Under the pieces are notes generated by a model that was not told where the DNA came from, searched no databases, and saw only the letters and a program-made list of their open reading frames with translations. Shown piece after piece: positions 17,400 to 27,787 of a DNA stretch of 64,000 nucleotides (the first letter of the stretch is position 1; each line of letters begins with the position of its first letter). Made by a program: the position numbers and the translations under genes. The stretch is from Leptolyngbya sp. PCC 7375 (lineage in GTDB: Bacteria; Cyanobacteriota; Cyanobacteriia; Phormidesmidales; Phormidesmidaceae), in contig NZ_JH993797.1 in assembly GCF_000316115.1 (NCBI RefSeq), positions 7,475,961 through 7,539,960 on the forward strand. Reading direction: 5' to 3'.

Positions 17400-19121
17400 A
17401 TGACAAGCTTTAATTATTATTATGACGTGCTCAATTTAGAGCCGGGCAGCACAAAAGAAGATATTAAACGAGCTTATCGCCGTTTAGCCCAGCAGTGGCA
17501 TCCAGATAAATTTTCTAAAAAGCCAGATCAACTACCAGAGGCACGGGAGAAATTTGAGTTAATCAAAGAAGCCTACCACAAGCTTATTCAGGCTCCCTAT
17601 GGGGATACATTAAAAAATGTAAGTGCTAAAATCTCAGTACGTCCTCCCAGCGCTGAGGAACAGTATCAAGAGGGGATTGGGTTGCTTCGAGCGGGTAAAC
17701 GTAAACAAGCTGTTGAGAGTTTTAACCAAGCTATTCGCAAAAGGCCAAACTATTTACAAGCGTATCAGGCTCGGGCGTTTACCTTAGAACAGCTCGGTTT
17801 AGGCCTGCAGGCTAAAGCCGATTTTGAAAAGGTGGCTATGCTCAAACAGCAAATGTCGTCAGCCCCATCCTCAAAACCTGATGTGAATGGCCGACCTGAT
17901 GTTGAACGTACATTTCAACGGGGGGTGCTTCAGTTCAAATCGCGAAGATATGGAGCTGCGATTGAACATTTCACTACGGTCATTCATCTTAATCCTAACC
18001 ACATAGAAGCCTATCGGTATCGCAGCCAGGCCTACTTTCGTCGAGGCTATGATGATAAGGCTAATGCGGACTTTAGACGCCTGCGAGACTTGGAGCAACA
18101 AGCTAAGGAACCAGCATCGAGGCCATCGTCCTCATCAAGGCCATCGTCCTCACCGAGGCCATCGTCCTCACCGAGGAAATCGTCTTCACCGAGAAAGTCC
18201 TCTCATTCAACGTCTAGATCTTTGTCTAGATGGCAGTGTATTCATACGTTGTCGCGCCATACAGGGGTTGTTTCTGCTGTTGCGATCGCAAGAGACGGAA
18301 AAAAACTAGTCACGGGCAGCCACGATAAAACCCTACGGTTATGGAGTGTCAAGACCGGCAGCTTACTGAGAACCCTCAGTGGTCATAGTCAAGCAGTTCA
18401 CTGTGTTGCGGTCAGTTGGGATGGTAAATTGATCGCTAGTGGTAGTGCCGATACCACCATCAAACTTTGGGACATGCGTACAGGGGAATTACTGCGCTCG
18501 TTTGGTAATTTAATCTCGGGACATTCAGCTACGGTTACGGCTCTAGCATTTAGCCCCAATAACCAGTTTTTAGTCAGTACGAGTCAAGATGCAACGGTGC
18601 GTCTATGGTCCTTAAAGTCTGGCAAAGAAATTTATGCCCTTAAGGACTATCCAGAAGAAATCTTGGCTTTAGCCATGGGGTGGGATGGCAAAGCCATGGT
18701 TTATGGAGGAAACAGTAATCAGCTGCATATACGTCACACTAAAACTGGCAAATTAATTCGTTCGTTCTCTATTGATAGCCAACCTAATCGAGCTGTGGCT
18801 TTAAGCCGCCAGAGTTCTCTTTTGGCAGTCGGTAGCGGCGACAAGATTGTGATGTGGAATCGTCAATGCCAGAAAAAACTGTTTGAACTCAAAGGCCATG
18901 ATGATGCTGTAAGTTCCTTAGTCTTTAGTACAGGTAATCAGATTGTTGTAAGTGGTAGCTACGATAAAACAATTAAACTTTGGAATGCAAGCACTGGACA
19001 AAATGTTGATACTCTAACAGGGCATCAAGCCGCTGTCTGCTCCGTTGCCTGTAGCTTAGATGGCAAAGTGATTGTAAGCAGCAGTGCTGATACAACGGTT
19101 AAGATTTGGCAGCAGACTTAA
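17400..19121 (+). CDS. J-domain / TPR / WD40 fusion protein
   Basis: This 573-residue protein has three modules. Residues 1-65 form a DnaJ J-domain with the canonical HPD in QQWHPDKF, so it should stimulate an Hsp70 ATPase. Residues about 85-235 hold two or three TPR-like helical pairs. A low-complexity Ser/Pro/Arg linker at about 240-270 is encoded by an 18-bp tandem repeat. Residues about 280-573 form at least six WD40 repeats (GHSQAVHCVAVSWDGK, SGSADTTIKLWD and similar), likely one propeller. TPR plus WD40 suggests a scaffold recruiting Hsp70 to a client complex. The start codon immediately begins the J-domain. The function in vivo is unknown. Confidence 0.88.
   Translation: MTSFNYYYDVLNLEPGSTKEDIKRAYRRLAQQWHPDKFSKKPDQLPEAREKFELIKEAYHKLIQAPYGDTLKNVSAKISVRPPSAEEQYQEGIGLLRAGKRKQAVESFNQAIRKRPNYLQAYQARAFTLEQLGLGLQAKADFEKVAMLKQQMSSAPSSKPDVNGRPDVERTFQRGVLQFKSRRYGAAIEHFTTVIHLNPNHIEAYRYRSQAYFRRGYDDKANADFRRLRDLEQQAKEPASRPSSSSRPSSSPRPSSSPRKSSSPRKSSHSTSRSLSRWQCIHTLSRHTGVVSAVAIARDGKKLVTGSHDKTLRLWSVKTGSLLRTLSGHSQAVHCVAVSWDGKLIASGSADTTIKLWDMRTGELLRSFGNLISGHSATVTALAFSPNNQFLVSTSQDATVRLWSLKSGKEIYALKDYPEEILALAMGWDGKAMVYGGNSNQLHIRHTKTGKLIRSFSIDSQPNRAVALSRQSSLLAVGSGDKIVMWNRQCQKKLFELKGHDDAVSSLVFSTGNQIVVSGSYDKTIKLWNASTGQNVDTLTGHQAAVCSVACSLDGKVIVSSSADTTVKIWQQT
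18120..18197 (+). repeat. 18-bp tandem repeats encoding a Ser/Pro/Arg linker
   Basis: Four to five copies of a unit close to CCATCGTCCTCACCGAGG encode RPSSSP-like hexapeptides between TPR and WD40 modules. The later copies diverge to RKSSSP. Such repeats can change copy number between strains. Confidence 0.8.
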
Positions 19122-19131
19122 GTCATATTTA

Positions 19132-20219
19132 TTAGTTGTTGCCAGTTTGTTGGACGGTATACCCCTTATCTTGCAGCAGTTGAACTACGCTATCGTCACC
19201 GACTAAATGGGCAGCACCAACCACCACCAAGTAGTCTTCGGGTTGATTAATATAAGATTCAATGTCCGGCATCCAGTTCTGATTACGCTGTACCAGCAGA
19301 GCATCATAGGCCTCAGGAAAATCGGCAAAGCCTTCTAGTATCAAACTTTCAAATGTAGGGGCATCACCTGATTTCCAGGCTGAAATCATTGAACCCATTA
19401 CGGTTTCTAAGGTATCTAGTTCTAAAATGGTTTGCTTAACGAGGTCTGCCTGGATAGACGGAGGCATATCGTCTAAGAACCCAAATTGTTCTTCAATGGT
19501 TTCCAAGGCTAAGACATTTTTATTGGCTAGGCTCGCTTCATTGAAGAAATAGGTATCTACGCCATAGGTTGGCTCAAAGCCTAGCTGTAAGAGTTTGAAA
19601 ACGGATAGGTTGATGAAGAAAGCCCAAGGTTCAAAGTTGTTAAATCCAGCGAAGGGCAGGCCGATTGCGGTAGCTGTTTCTTGTGCTAGTCGATAGGTCT
19701 CGTCATCAAGGGCGTTATAGATGACTTCATCTGGGCTATCGGGTGCTGCTGCCGCCAAAAAGGTTTGTAGAGTTTGTGGGCTTTCGGATGCACCAAGGTT
19801 AACTTCAAAAACAACGGTTTCGGCATCTTCAAATGGGTATGACCTCGACACGATGTAGAGTGCTATAACGCTTATCCAGCAAGGGTTTCAGGAAGATTTG
19901 AGCGAAGAATAAATTTTCTCAGTTTCAGCGTGATGGAGATTGTAAGCTTCTTGTAGGGCTTAGGATTTCTGACTTTTTAATAGACATCTAATTGAGGTCA
20001 TACCCCTTCAAATGCAGCTTCAATAGGCTGAGCTAAGGGATAATCTGTCTCTCTTAAGAGATGGATGGCACCAAGCAGATACACCGTGTTGTTAGGGGAT
20101 TCAATTTCCCATAGGAAGGTCTTATCTTCAGCCTGGCTTGGTTGCACTAAGCTGAAGAAAGCAGCCAATGGCAGCATTGCTGTCAGGCAAGTTCTAGAGA
20201 AAGGACTTTTAATGTTCAT
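19132..20219 (-). pseudogene. TraB/GumN-family protein gene split by a MITE
   Basis: The 5' part (20219 to 20006) encodes a signal peptide (MNIKSPFSRTCLTAM ... PSQA) and the TraB/GumN start FLWEIESPNNTVYLLGAIHLL. It runs to AAFE, where a 171-bp insertion introduces a stop. The 3' part resumes at 19834 with DAETVVFEVNLG and continues through the family core to the LVVVGAAHLVGDDSVV motif and the end at 19132. Removing the insert and one 8-bp duplication joins the parts in frame as IEAAFEDAETVVFEVNL, giving about 300 residues. Family members are membrane- or periplasm-associated putative metalloproteases. Confidence 0.9.
19835..20005. mobile_element. 171-bp MITE with 12-bp inverted ends and 8-bp duplication
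   Basis: The element starts with GGGTATGACCTC and ends with its exact complement. It is flanked by the perfect direct repeat CTTCAAAT at 19827-19834 and 20006-20013. It has no open frame. Excision in silico with one duplication copy restores the TraB/GumN frame exactly. The parent transposase is not in this window: none of the other elements here has these ends. Confidence 0.93.
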
Positions 20220-20392
20220 GGCTTCTGCATTTGAAGTTTAAACATAGATAAGCTATGCAATTTCCCAGGTCTAACACACATAGAGACTAAGTGTCATTAT
20301 AGATTAAGGTTTAGTGGATAGTGCGGCATCGCTAATTCTGGCGTTATCGTCATGCATTTATGTAGGATAGTGATGACTAATCCAGAGCCTAA

Positions 20393-20414
20393 AGGGCGCA
20401 CGAATGTACGCCCT
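20393..20414. other. GC-rich hairpin
   Basis: AGGGCG and CGCCCT can pair around a 10-base loop that allows two more pairs. No T-run follows, so a terminator role is doubtful. It lies between the TraB/GumN promoter side and the IS1595-type element. Confidence 0.35.
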
Positions 20415-20428
20415 GAGTAAGACATTGA

Positions 20429-21461
20429 GGTGTCTAGTAAAATTTTTAGAGCGCTCCCATTGATAACCTTTTAGGCTCAATCGGCGTTTCAGGGAGTTAG
20501 ACAAGCAAGGTGCTCAATAGACTACCCAGCAAGGCTTTCCCTCTTTTTCTAGCATTATGCACAAATTCAAAGAACCCCAAATAGATCGGTAATTTTTCTT
20601 GTGAGATCCCTCGATGAGGTCTCAACCATGACCGCAGCAATGACCAGAAACCTTCCATCGTATTGACATGGACTTCACAGAAGCCATCTCCATCGTCATC
20701 TCGGGCATATTCTCCGGCACTGTGGCAAACACTCTTGTGAGCATAGCCCCAAGTTTCTAAACGAGCATAGATGTCATACTCGTCGGTATAGATGAGGGTG
20801 CCCGGTTTCACCATGGACTGAATGATGGGCTTGATGGTTTGTTGTTGAACATTTTGCCAGCATTTTAATCACCACTTCTCCACCTCGCTGAATCATCCCG
20901 AAGATCGGCGGTTTTTCCGTTTCGAGCGTACCGCGCCCCCGAAGCCCTTTGAGTTTACGTCTGCGTCCCTTGCGCCCTTTTTTTTAACCTGCTCTGGTTG
21001 CCCCTTATGACCGGCTGTCACATAGACTTCATCAAACTCCACCGTCCCTGATAACTGGACTTCTGGGCGCTTGTCGGCCACCGCTTGGCGTAACTCACTC
21101 GTCATCTGATGCACGTCATCTTTGTGCAGACTCAACTCGTCGGCAATTTGTTGATTGGAGACATTGAGACCCATCAAATATAAGCATGCTATCCAGGTTT
21201 TTAACGGTTGATGACGACCCGCAAAGATGGTGTCGGTTAAGTCATCAAAGTGGCGACCACACTCGCCACAGATATAGCGTTGCCGCGCTGAATAGGTTGC
21301 ATGCTTCCCTCGTTTGGTAATGTTTTTCGCTCCACAATCAGTGCAGCAAACACCATCGGGCCAACGCATCGTGCGAATAGTCTCGTAGCATTTGTCCTCA
21401 TCGATTAACTTGGAAAGCGTTAGCATAGGTAGGCTGACCGGGGGCTTTATTCCATGACACT
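20429..21461 (-). mobile_element. IS1595-type insertion sequence, inactivated
   Basis: The ends are proposed from imperfect inverted sequences: GGTGTCTAGTAAAAT at the left and, on the minus strand at the right, AGTGTCATGGAATAAA. They enclose an IS1595-family transposase. The length of about 1.03 kb is typical. No matching 8-bp target duplication was found, so the exact borders are uncertain or the flanks have changed since insertion. Confidence 0.65.
20497..21426 (-). pseudogene. IS1595-family transposase, two frameshifts
   Basis: The N-terminal part (from 21426) has the zinc-ribbon signature CTDCGAKNITKRG and CGECGRHF, then TDTIFAGRHQPLKTW and the first catalytic aspartate in VEFDEVY. After an A8 run near 20985 the family sequence (GRKGRRRKLKGLRGRGTLE and KPPIFGMIQRGGEVV) continues in another frame. 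A second shift, one extra A near 20858, moves it to the final frame, which carries YTDEYDIY and HVNTMEGFWSLLRSWL to the stop at 20497. The A8 site could allow transcriptional slippage, but the second shift lies in only A4, so the copy is most likely dead. Confidence 0.85.
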
Positions 21462-21515
21462 ACTCTGCTCATCTTGAATTTAGCAACCTCCCTAAAACAG
21501 CTATTGAGCCACCTT

Positions 21516-24500
21516 TTAATCTAAAATTCGCTCTCTTACTATGCGAATGCTGCCCCAAGGAGATAGTCTTCCCTGAATTTGTTGTTCCAAAAGCATGGCT
21601 AACACATATGCTTTAAGTGCCTGGTTACGTTTATTTAGGTAGCTCATGTCAGATAGCTTTTTGTTCTGGGTTAGTTGTTTAATAATTTGAGTGTTTTTAC
21701 CCAGGGGATGAGCTTTTGCCAAGGAATACCACATAGATGATGCCATCAGCAAATGGGCACATGTATTCATGACATTTCGTTGGGAGGCAAACCGTCGTGA
21801 AAAGCTTTGTTCAAAGTCGTTTTCAACGTGAGTAATCCACTTAGGATACATGAGATGTATAAGCCCTATCTCATTGCCACTTAATTGCTTCAGCAGCTTA
21901 GGCGTCTGCTTTGTACCCGTACACCCTTTTTTGAGATCAGCGAGCAGTATTTGACCAATGGCTGTGCATTTAGACATGTCCTGTAGCTCTATAGATATGC
22001 CCTCCTCACATAATGTCCAAGCTGTTTTTAGGTCACGGATACGTGCCACTATATGATGCTCAGTCAACGTCAAAAACTCAACAAGTATTGCTAAAACAGT
22101 TTTGACAACTTTAAATGCTAAGTCCCGAATAGGATAATCGTGCAAACCAAGTCTTTTCTCAAACTGACGAAAGGTATTCCCTAATTGATAGTGCTTCAAA
22201 ATAGGACTCTGATCGGTCCAACTGGCTAACTCCAGAATAGCTTTCCTCTGTTGAGAGATCCCATAACCTTTGGCTTCGGTGCGTGCTCTTTGGATTTTCT
22301 GATAGATGCTGGTGACAAGTTTTAAGGCCACTATCAGGTTGTCAACAGTGGTTACATCAAGCCCGAGTCTGTTAGTGTGATGAGAGCTAAACCTGTTATG
22401 GGGCAGCAACTCTGTGAGATTGAAAAAAGCCTTTCCATCCATCTGCTGATATTTTAGACAGGCATCTATTGTTCTGGAGACTTGTGTTTTAAGTTGTTGT
22501 GCCCAGTAAATCTGATGGGATAGCTGTTGGTTAATGGCATGTCTCCAGGCTTTACTTTGGTTTAGATTAATATTTGCTAGTTGACAGATGTCATCTTGAA
22601 TACACCAGCCTCCAGATGACTGTTGCTGGATTAGTCTCTCCTGAAAAAAAATTACTTCTTCAGCGATTTTTGGGAGTCTAAACGCAAAATTACCATGGCC
22701 ATATTTTTGCGTCAGCCAGGTGCAAAATGTGGTCGCATCCTGAGGCCGAATACCCATAATTGGCTGCAACGCCATATCAGCCGTAAAAACAGGCTTTAAC
22801 CAATAGTCTGGTTGATGAGCAGCACCTGTTGATCTGCGCTGTTCATCAACCAGACTATTGATATTCACAAGCCATGACATGTGTTTGATCAATCTCCAGG
22901 TTGCGGGCAACGGGCACCAACCGATCAAACCGCTGAACTATTTTTACTTCTGCAGCTTTGGTACGTAATATTGGATCATCAGAATTCAAATGGATGTCTA
23001 GAGCATTCTCTAACCGTATCCGCAGCTGCAAGTCAACCTGCATAGCTTCGGCTAAACAATCATAGACAAGTTTGAACGCCACTACACTCTTAGTTTCTGA
23101 TGTGGCTAATTTGTGAGCCTCTTCAATAATGCGAGTTGCATTGCTTTGGGCCGCATATAAACGAATAGTTTCTGACCACCATGCATGTAAAATACGCTCA
23201 ATCAAAAGATGCTCACAACGTTTATTTTTAATCATCGAAGCGGCCAAATATTCTTGAATACAGCGATGATTAAATTCATAGAAGCCAACTTTATCACTTA
23301 AGGTCAGTAGACCAACATCGTTGACGACATAGGAAATGAAGGCTTCAACACTAATTTTTTCACCCCCTGGACATTCATTTAAGCTTTTACGTACAAGGTT
23401 TTGAATATTTTGCTCCCCAGGCGAGAACAGTAGTCGTTCTTTCATTACTAGCTCAAAAGCTAAACCCTGAAGTACTAAAAGCGTTTGATCAGCCGTTAGT
23501 TGAATAGCTTTTTGTGTTCCTTCAGAAACAGTGCGACGCTCGATCATCACTTTACAAATCTCTTTATAAAGCGCTCCTCGTGATTTAGGCAGTTCATACC
23601 CATTCTCATAGATGGTGATGATCATAATGAGTAATAATGGCGTACTCGTCAGCTGAAAAAGGTAGGGATTTCGCTTGATTCTAACAATCAACTCATTGGC
23701 TTTACGATGAGCTTTGACGACAGTGGCTGCTTTGTCTCTTTTGTTTTTAGCGCCCTGACTTTTCATCTCTTCGTGATGCTCATACCATGAAAGAATAAAC
23801 CTCTCTGCCTGTTTGAAGTTGATCGAGCGAATTTCGAGAAATGTTGTAATTCCTTTGATGATCTCTTTACGATCTGTAAAAGGACGAGATGTCACGATAA
23901 ACGCTGAATCTGAATATAATCGAATCTGTTGAGAAATCCAGCGTCCTATTTTTGCTTGGTCTTGTTCATTACCAATTTCATCCATGCCATCGAGCATTAC
24001 CAGGCAACGCCCTCGCTTTAGCTGGCGATGGAACCATCCCAATGCAGGATTCAATGTTTGAATAGACTCCTGGGTTTCGACCAATGTTGCCAAATTTTGA
24101 GATGAATCACTCAAAATAGCAGAAGAAATTTCTCTAAGGGGTAAAAAATGGGCACTAATCGCCTGAACTTACGGGTAGCCTTGGTACGCTTTGCGCCTGA
24201 ACTGGCTAGTAGCAAGTATTTAAGCAAGGTAGTTTTACCAGCACCAGGGTTTCCCGTAATCATAATTGGCTGATATTTTCGAGTACCGTGCCCTCTGCTG
24301 GTCAATGATTGCCAAATGGCAGATAGACCATGTTCATCGGTTGGGCGTATAGGGGTTTTGTGGTAATCGTCATAGGAGAAGTTAAAAGAGATATAGACTT
24401 CTTCTAGCTCACAGTTAAAGGCAAGATTGGTCTTAGATCCGGGGAGTTCAAAATCACCATAAAGAGTTTGTACAAACTTTTGATAGCGATCTATAAACCT

Positions 24501-24809
24501 TAGCGGAGCCTGATAGCGTAACAGCTGAATAAATAAGCTGACTCCATCAAAAAGGTAATCTGCCAGAGAGTCTACTTTTTCTCCTAGCTTTGTTTCTAGT
24601 CTTGTCGTGAAACGCTGAAAGAGATTTTTGAGAATTTCCAGAAAAACTGCTGATGTGAAGGAAAAAAAGAAAACCTCGCTGATGTCTAAATCGGATACTT
24701 TCTTACTCCAGATCAGTGCTGCAGCGATGCCACTAGACATCGCAATATTGGTGCCAAATTTCGATAGAAATAGCTGTAGCCCAGGAAACGGATTATTTGG
24801 GATAGTCAT
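21516..24809 (-). pseudogene. NACHT-domain STAND NTPase with FGE/SUMF1-like segment, frameshifted
   Basis: Three overlapping frames together make one protein of about 1090 residues. The first (24809 to 24111) has membrane-like helices near the start and Walker A GNPGAGKTT. The frame is lost in a T6 run near 24148 and resumes as LREISSAILSDSS with Walker B CLVMLDGMDEIG and NACHT motifs SAFIVTSRPF and YEFNHRCIQEYLA to 22855. A one-base insertion near 22855 shifts into the third frame: SLVDEQRRS, then HQPDYW, MGIRPQDATTFCTWL and FRLPKIAEE, which resemble the formylglycine-generating-enzyme-like modules fused to cyanobacterial NACHT proteins. A long helical tail of unknown type ends at 21516. NACHT STAND proteins are known in bacteria as antiphage sensors. 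Confidence 0.8.
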
Positions 24810-25106
24810 GGCAATAGACGAACACACTCACAGGACTTATAGTTCTATATAGTTCTGGGTTATGTACGTCGTATTTGTGCCAACCCCTAAGCTGATTTCT
24901 GTAGATCCTGTTGGCAGAAATCGGCAATTGCGATCGCATCCAAGCCTATGGTAATAATCCTCTGATGGGTCCATGGAAACTGTAGTGATCTTAGACCAGT
25001 CGCATGAAAAATGGAAACCTAAATACAGGACCAAGATAGAGAGAAATCAATTGCGACTTAGCCCATGAACGACTGCTAGAATAATCTACCGCTCCAGCAC
25101 AGGCAG
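24810..25106. other. Intergenic region
   Basis: About 300 bp between two minus-strand genes, with a HIP1-like site near 24931 and no gene. It should carry the promoter of the NACHT gene. Confidence 0.4.
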
Positions 25107-26714
25107 TTAAGCTGAGTTTGACTGTGGCGAGAGGCTTACCCTAAAAATTTGATAGTGGCCCACCCTACTAAACGCTTGAATGTTGACAGCAGAATGGTTC
25201 CACATCCAACTTTTCTCAAGCTGTCTCAATGGCGATATTGATTGGATTTTTGCTACTATTTTTTCGTTGAAACTTCCCAGAGGTAAAGATTCCAACATTT
25301 GTCTGAGATTCTCAATTGAAAATGTTGACCCAAATCCAATGTAGTATTTCAACCCTGGCAGAGCATTAACTCCATCCAGCGTGCGCAAGACCCGCTCACC
25401 ATAGTACTTATCTTGAAAGCGCTGCCAAGCAATCAACTCATTCGGGGTCAGGTTATTGTTTTCATAGACACTAAAGACACTTAGCTCTGGGTAGGCAACA
25501 CGCAGGTAATGAAAATCTGCATATTCCCAAGGCACTAGAACAGAAAATGGCTGGCCGCCTGCGTCAAGCTGAATCGTGTCGATAGCTGTGGCAAACTGAT
25601 CGGTCCTGACTTCGTGCTCAGTTAAAGGTTGGATCAAGGCTGCGCTGACGATAATACTCACCATGCCAGCCACCCAAAGGGCTCGATAACTGCTTTTAGG
25701 CATACGGTTGGCCCATATCTTTAGAGTATCGAGGGCTAACCATACAAGGCCTGCTAAGGGGACAACGCTGAGGGTCAGGTACCGGGTTTCTAGTCGTGAA
25801 AGAATCACAAGGAATGGCACCGTCGCCAGACCAAGCCAGGCAATCATAAACCATTTCCAGCGTCGGTTGGGGTTGAGCAATGCCAGGGGCAGCGCTAGTA
25901 AAAATAAACCATAGGTGAGCGATAGCTGAAAAAGCTTAGCGACCAGCGGTTTAGTTTCCTGACTGGCCACTGCCATAAATTCTAAAAATTGGCTAAGGGG
26001 AATTTTCAATACAAATAGCGTTATGCCAAATAAGACGAGTGAGCCAATGCCAATGGCGACGATGCGCAAGATGGCGTTCCGTAATGAGCATTTATATTGG
26101 CCAACAAGCAGAATAGTTGCGGCGAATGAAATATACATCCATGCATGGACGTGTTTGGTTAACCCAGTGAGTGCAAGGAAAATTGCGGAGAGTATTAGCC
26201 ACCTGAACCATTTTTGGTGTTCAAGTGACATGAGGAGAAAAAGACAGGAAAGGGCCGCAAATAGGAGGGCGGGTATGTCAGGACAGGTCTTAAAGGCGAG
26301 AAACACCGTCATTGGTGTGAAGAGGGAGAGAATTGTTGCTTGACCTAATCCCTTGGCTCCAGGCATGAGTAACCGCAGGGTTAGATATCCGGTTACAGCC
26401 AGGGCGACAAGCATTAGCACATAGACTGCTATGACTGAGTGAACAAAATCCAGACCTGGCCCATTGAATGCGGCAACTCCTTTCATGATTGCTAAGTGGC
26501 CAAGGCGAGAAACGTTAAATCCTGGTATGCCGCTGGGTTCAAACCCTTCGTAGAGAATCTGTTGCCATGGTATGTAGGCGGCTGTGTAGAGATAGCCTGG
26601 TTCATCCCAGTGCAGTCGACCATCATGGCTAATCCATAGCCATAGTGCAATTGCGAATACACCCAATAGGAGCTCACTCCATTTAAAGGCGATTTTCCCC
26701 CGGAGACTATTCAT
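25107..26714 (-). CDS. Polytopic membrane protein, GT39/ArnT-like glycosyltransferase
   Basis: This 535-residue protein has about ten to twelve hydrophobic segments. The first loop has an acidic motif, HWDEPGYLYTAAYIPW, placed like the catalytic Asp/Glu pair of GT-C fold (GT39/GT83) enzymes, and FKTCPDIPALLFAALS follows later. The final 130 residues form a soluble extracytoplasmic domain. Such enzymes transfer sugars from polyprenyl-phosphate donors at the outer face of the plasma membrane. The acceptor is unknown. It stands alone between defence-type genes. The fold assignment is moderate. Confidence 0.65.
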   Translation of the reverse strand: MNSLRGKIAFKWSELLLGVFAIALWLWISHDGRLHWDEPGYLYTAAYIPWQQILYEGFEPSGIPGFNVSRLGHLAIMKGVAAFNGPGLDFVHSVIAVYVLMLVALAVTGYLTLRLLMPGAKGLGQATILSLFTPMTVFLAFKTCPDIPALLFAALSCLFLLMSLEHQKWFRWLILSAIFLALTGLTKHVHAWMYISFAATILLVGQYKCSLRNAILRIVAIGIGSLVLFGITLFVLKIPLSQFLEFMAVASQETKPLVAKLFQLSLTYGLFLLALPLALLNPNRRWKWFMIAWLGLATVPFLVILSRLETRYLTLSVVPLAGLVWLALDTLKIWANRMPKSSYRALWVAGMVSIIVSAALIQPLTEHEVRTDQFATAIDTIQLDAGGQPFSVLVPWEYADFHYLRVAYPELSVFSVYENNNLTPNELIAWQRFQDKYYGERVLRTLDGVNALPGLKYYIGFGSTFSIENLRQMLESLPLGSFNEKIVAKIQSISPLRQLEKSWMWNHSAVNIQAFSRVGHYQIFRVSLSPQSNSA

Positions 26715-27347
26715 AAGGAGGTGTCCTGCGAGATTGTGCTAGAACAGCCGTGCCATTTTGTTTTGCGAATCGATCAGATTACGCGATGCAAATTGGGAAT
26801 CACTAAGTTGGCAACCGTTGCGGGATTTGTGTCAAGGACAACAATGTTGTTAGGGAAATATACTGACAAAGCTTGAGGTAATGCTAGCAAAATTGCTCTT
26901 TTTCATGTATTAAGCTTATGAATCGTTATGATAGTTTCCGTCAATTATGATCGGCACTGTCTTACTCAGGGGTGAAATACTCAAGCCCTCTACATAAGAG
27001 GAGTTCAACAATGGTTAATTGCCGTTCAATGAAGCCCATCGCCATTGCTGGAGTGTTACCTTGACCTCATCCCCTGTTTCTAGCCTTGAGAGCCATTTAT
27101 ACTGTCTTCATGGGCGTTCTCAGGCCTGCCATGGGAGTCCCACAACGTTCACTGTATCTAGCAATCACCTCTTTGGAGTGTAGTGAGAGTAAAGAGGTCT
27201 TAAACTTCATTTTTGGGGATTCACTTACTGTTCTATAAAGGGTTTGTCTGTTTTGTGTTGAGCCCTTTAGTTTTGAATTATTGAAGTTGTCATGTCTATG
27301 GCTTAATAATTAAGATTAAATTTGACAGCAATTGGAATTCAAGTCGT
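26715..27347. other. Intergenic region
   Basis: About 630 bp between divergent genes with no supported frame. Segments near 27040-27130 look like degraded coding sequence but no family could be recognised. Confidence 0.4.
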
Positions 27348-27698
27348 ATGCGTTCTTTGAGTGAAGTCATCTATCTAGCAGCCTTCGCTGGGTTCTCATT
27401 TTGGACTGCTTCCTTTATGTCGGTTGTTTTGATAAGAGTCTTTCGTAAAGGTAGTGATCCCCTTCCAACAGTATCTAGGCTCATAGGAATATACTTCAGT
27501 AGAGCATTGGCTTTAATAGTAATTTTTGCTGGGATGGTTTGGTTGTTAGTTAAATTAATTGATTTTCCTATTTACCTATTTAATGATGTTTCATATGTAC
27601 GAATTTCCTTACTAGCTGTATTTTCTGGAATAACTTCAAGCATAATCAGTATTGTCTTCCCTAACCTCTTTTTGCAGGGGCTTCCAAGAAAGGAATAG
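27348..27698 (+). CDS. Small membrane protein
   Basis: This 116-residue protein has three hydrophobic segments (about 8-30, 50-72 and 85-108) separated by short basic loops, so it is an inner-membrane protein. No family is recognised. It precedes the 248-residue unknown gene by about 90 bp on the same strand. Confidence 0.5.
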   Translation: MRSLSEVIYLAAFAGFSFWTASFMSVVLIRVFRKGSDPLPTVSRLIGIYFSRALALIVIFAGMVWLLVKLIDFPIYLFNDVSYVRISLLAVFSGITSSIISIVFPNLFLQGLPRKE

Positions 27699-27787
27699 AG
27701 CTGTTTCAGTACAGAATCACCTAGTCGAGCCAAAAGCGTGTTGCGACAGCTATATAATGAATCTAGAGTAGTCAATGTCCTCATCAA

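Noticed and set aside
20422..21468. 8-bp target duplication for the IS1595-type element
   Set aside because: The flanking 8-mers do not match at any of the end positions tried.
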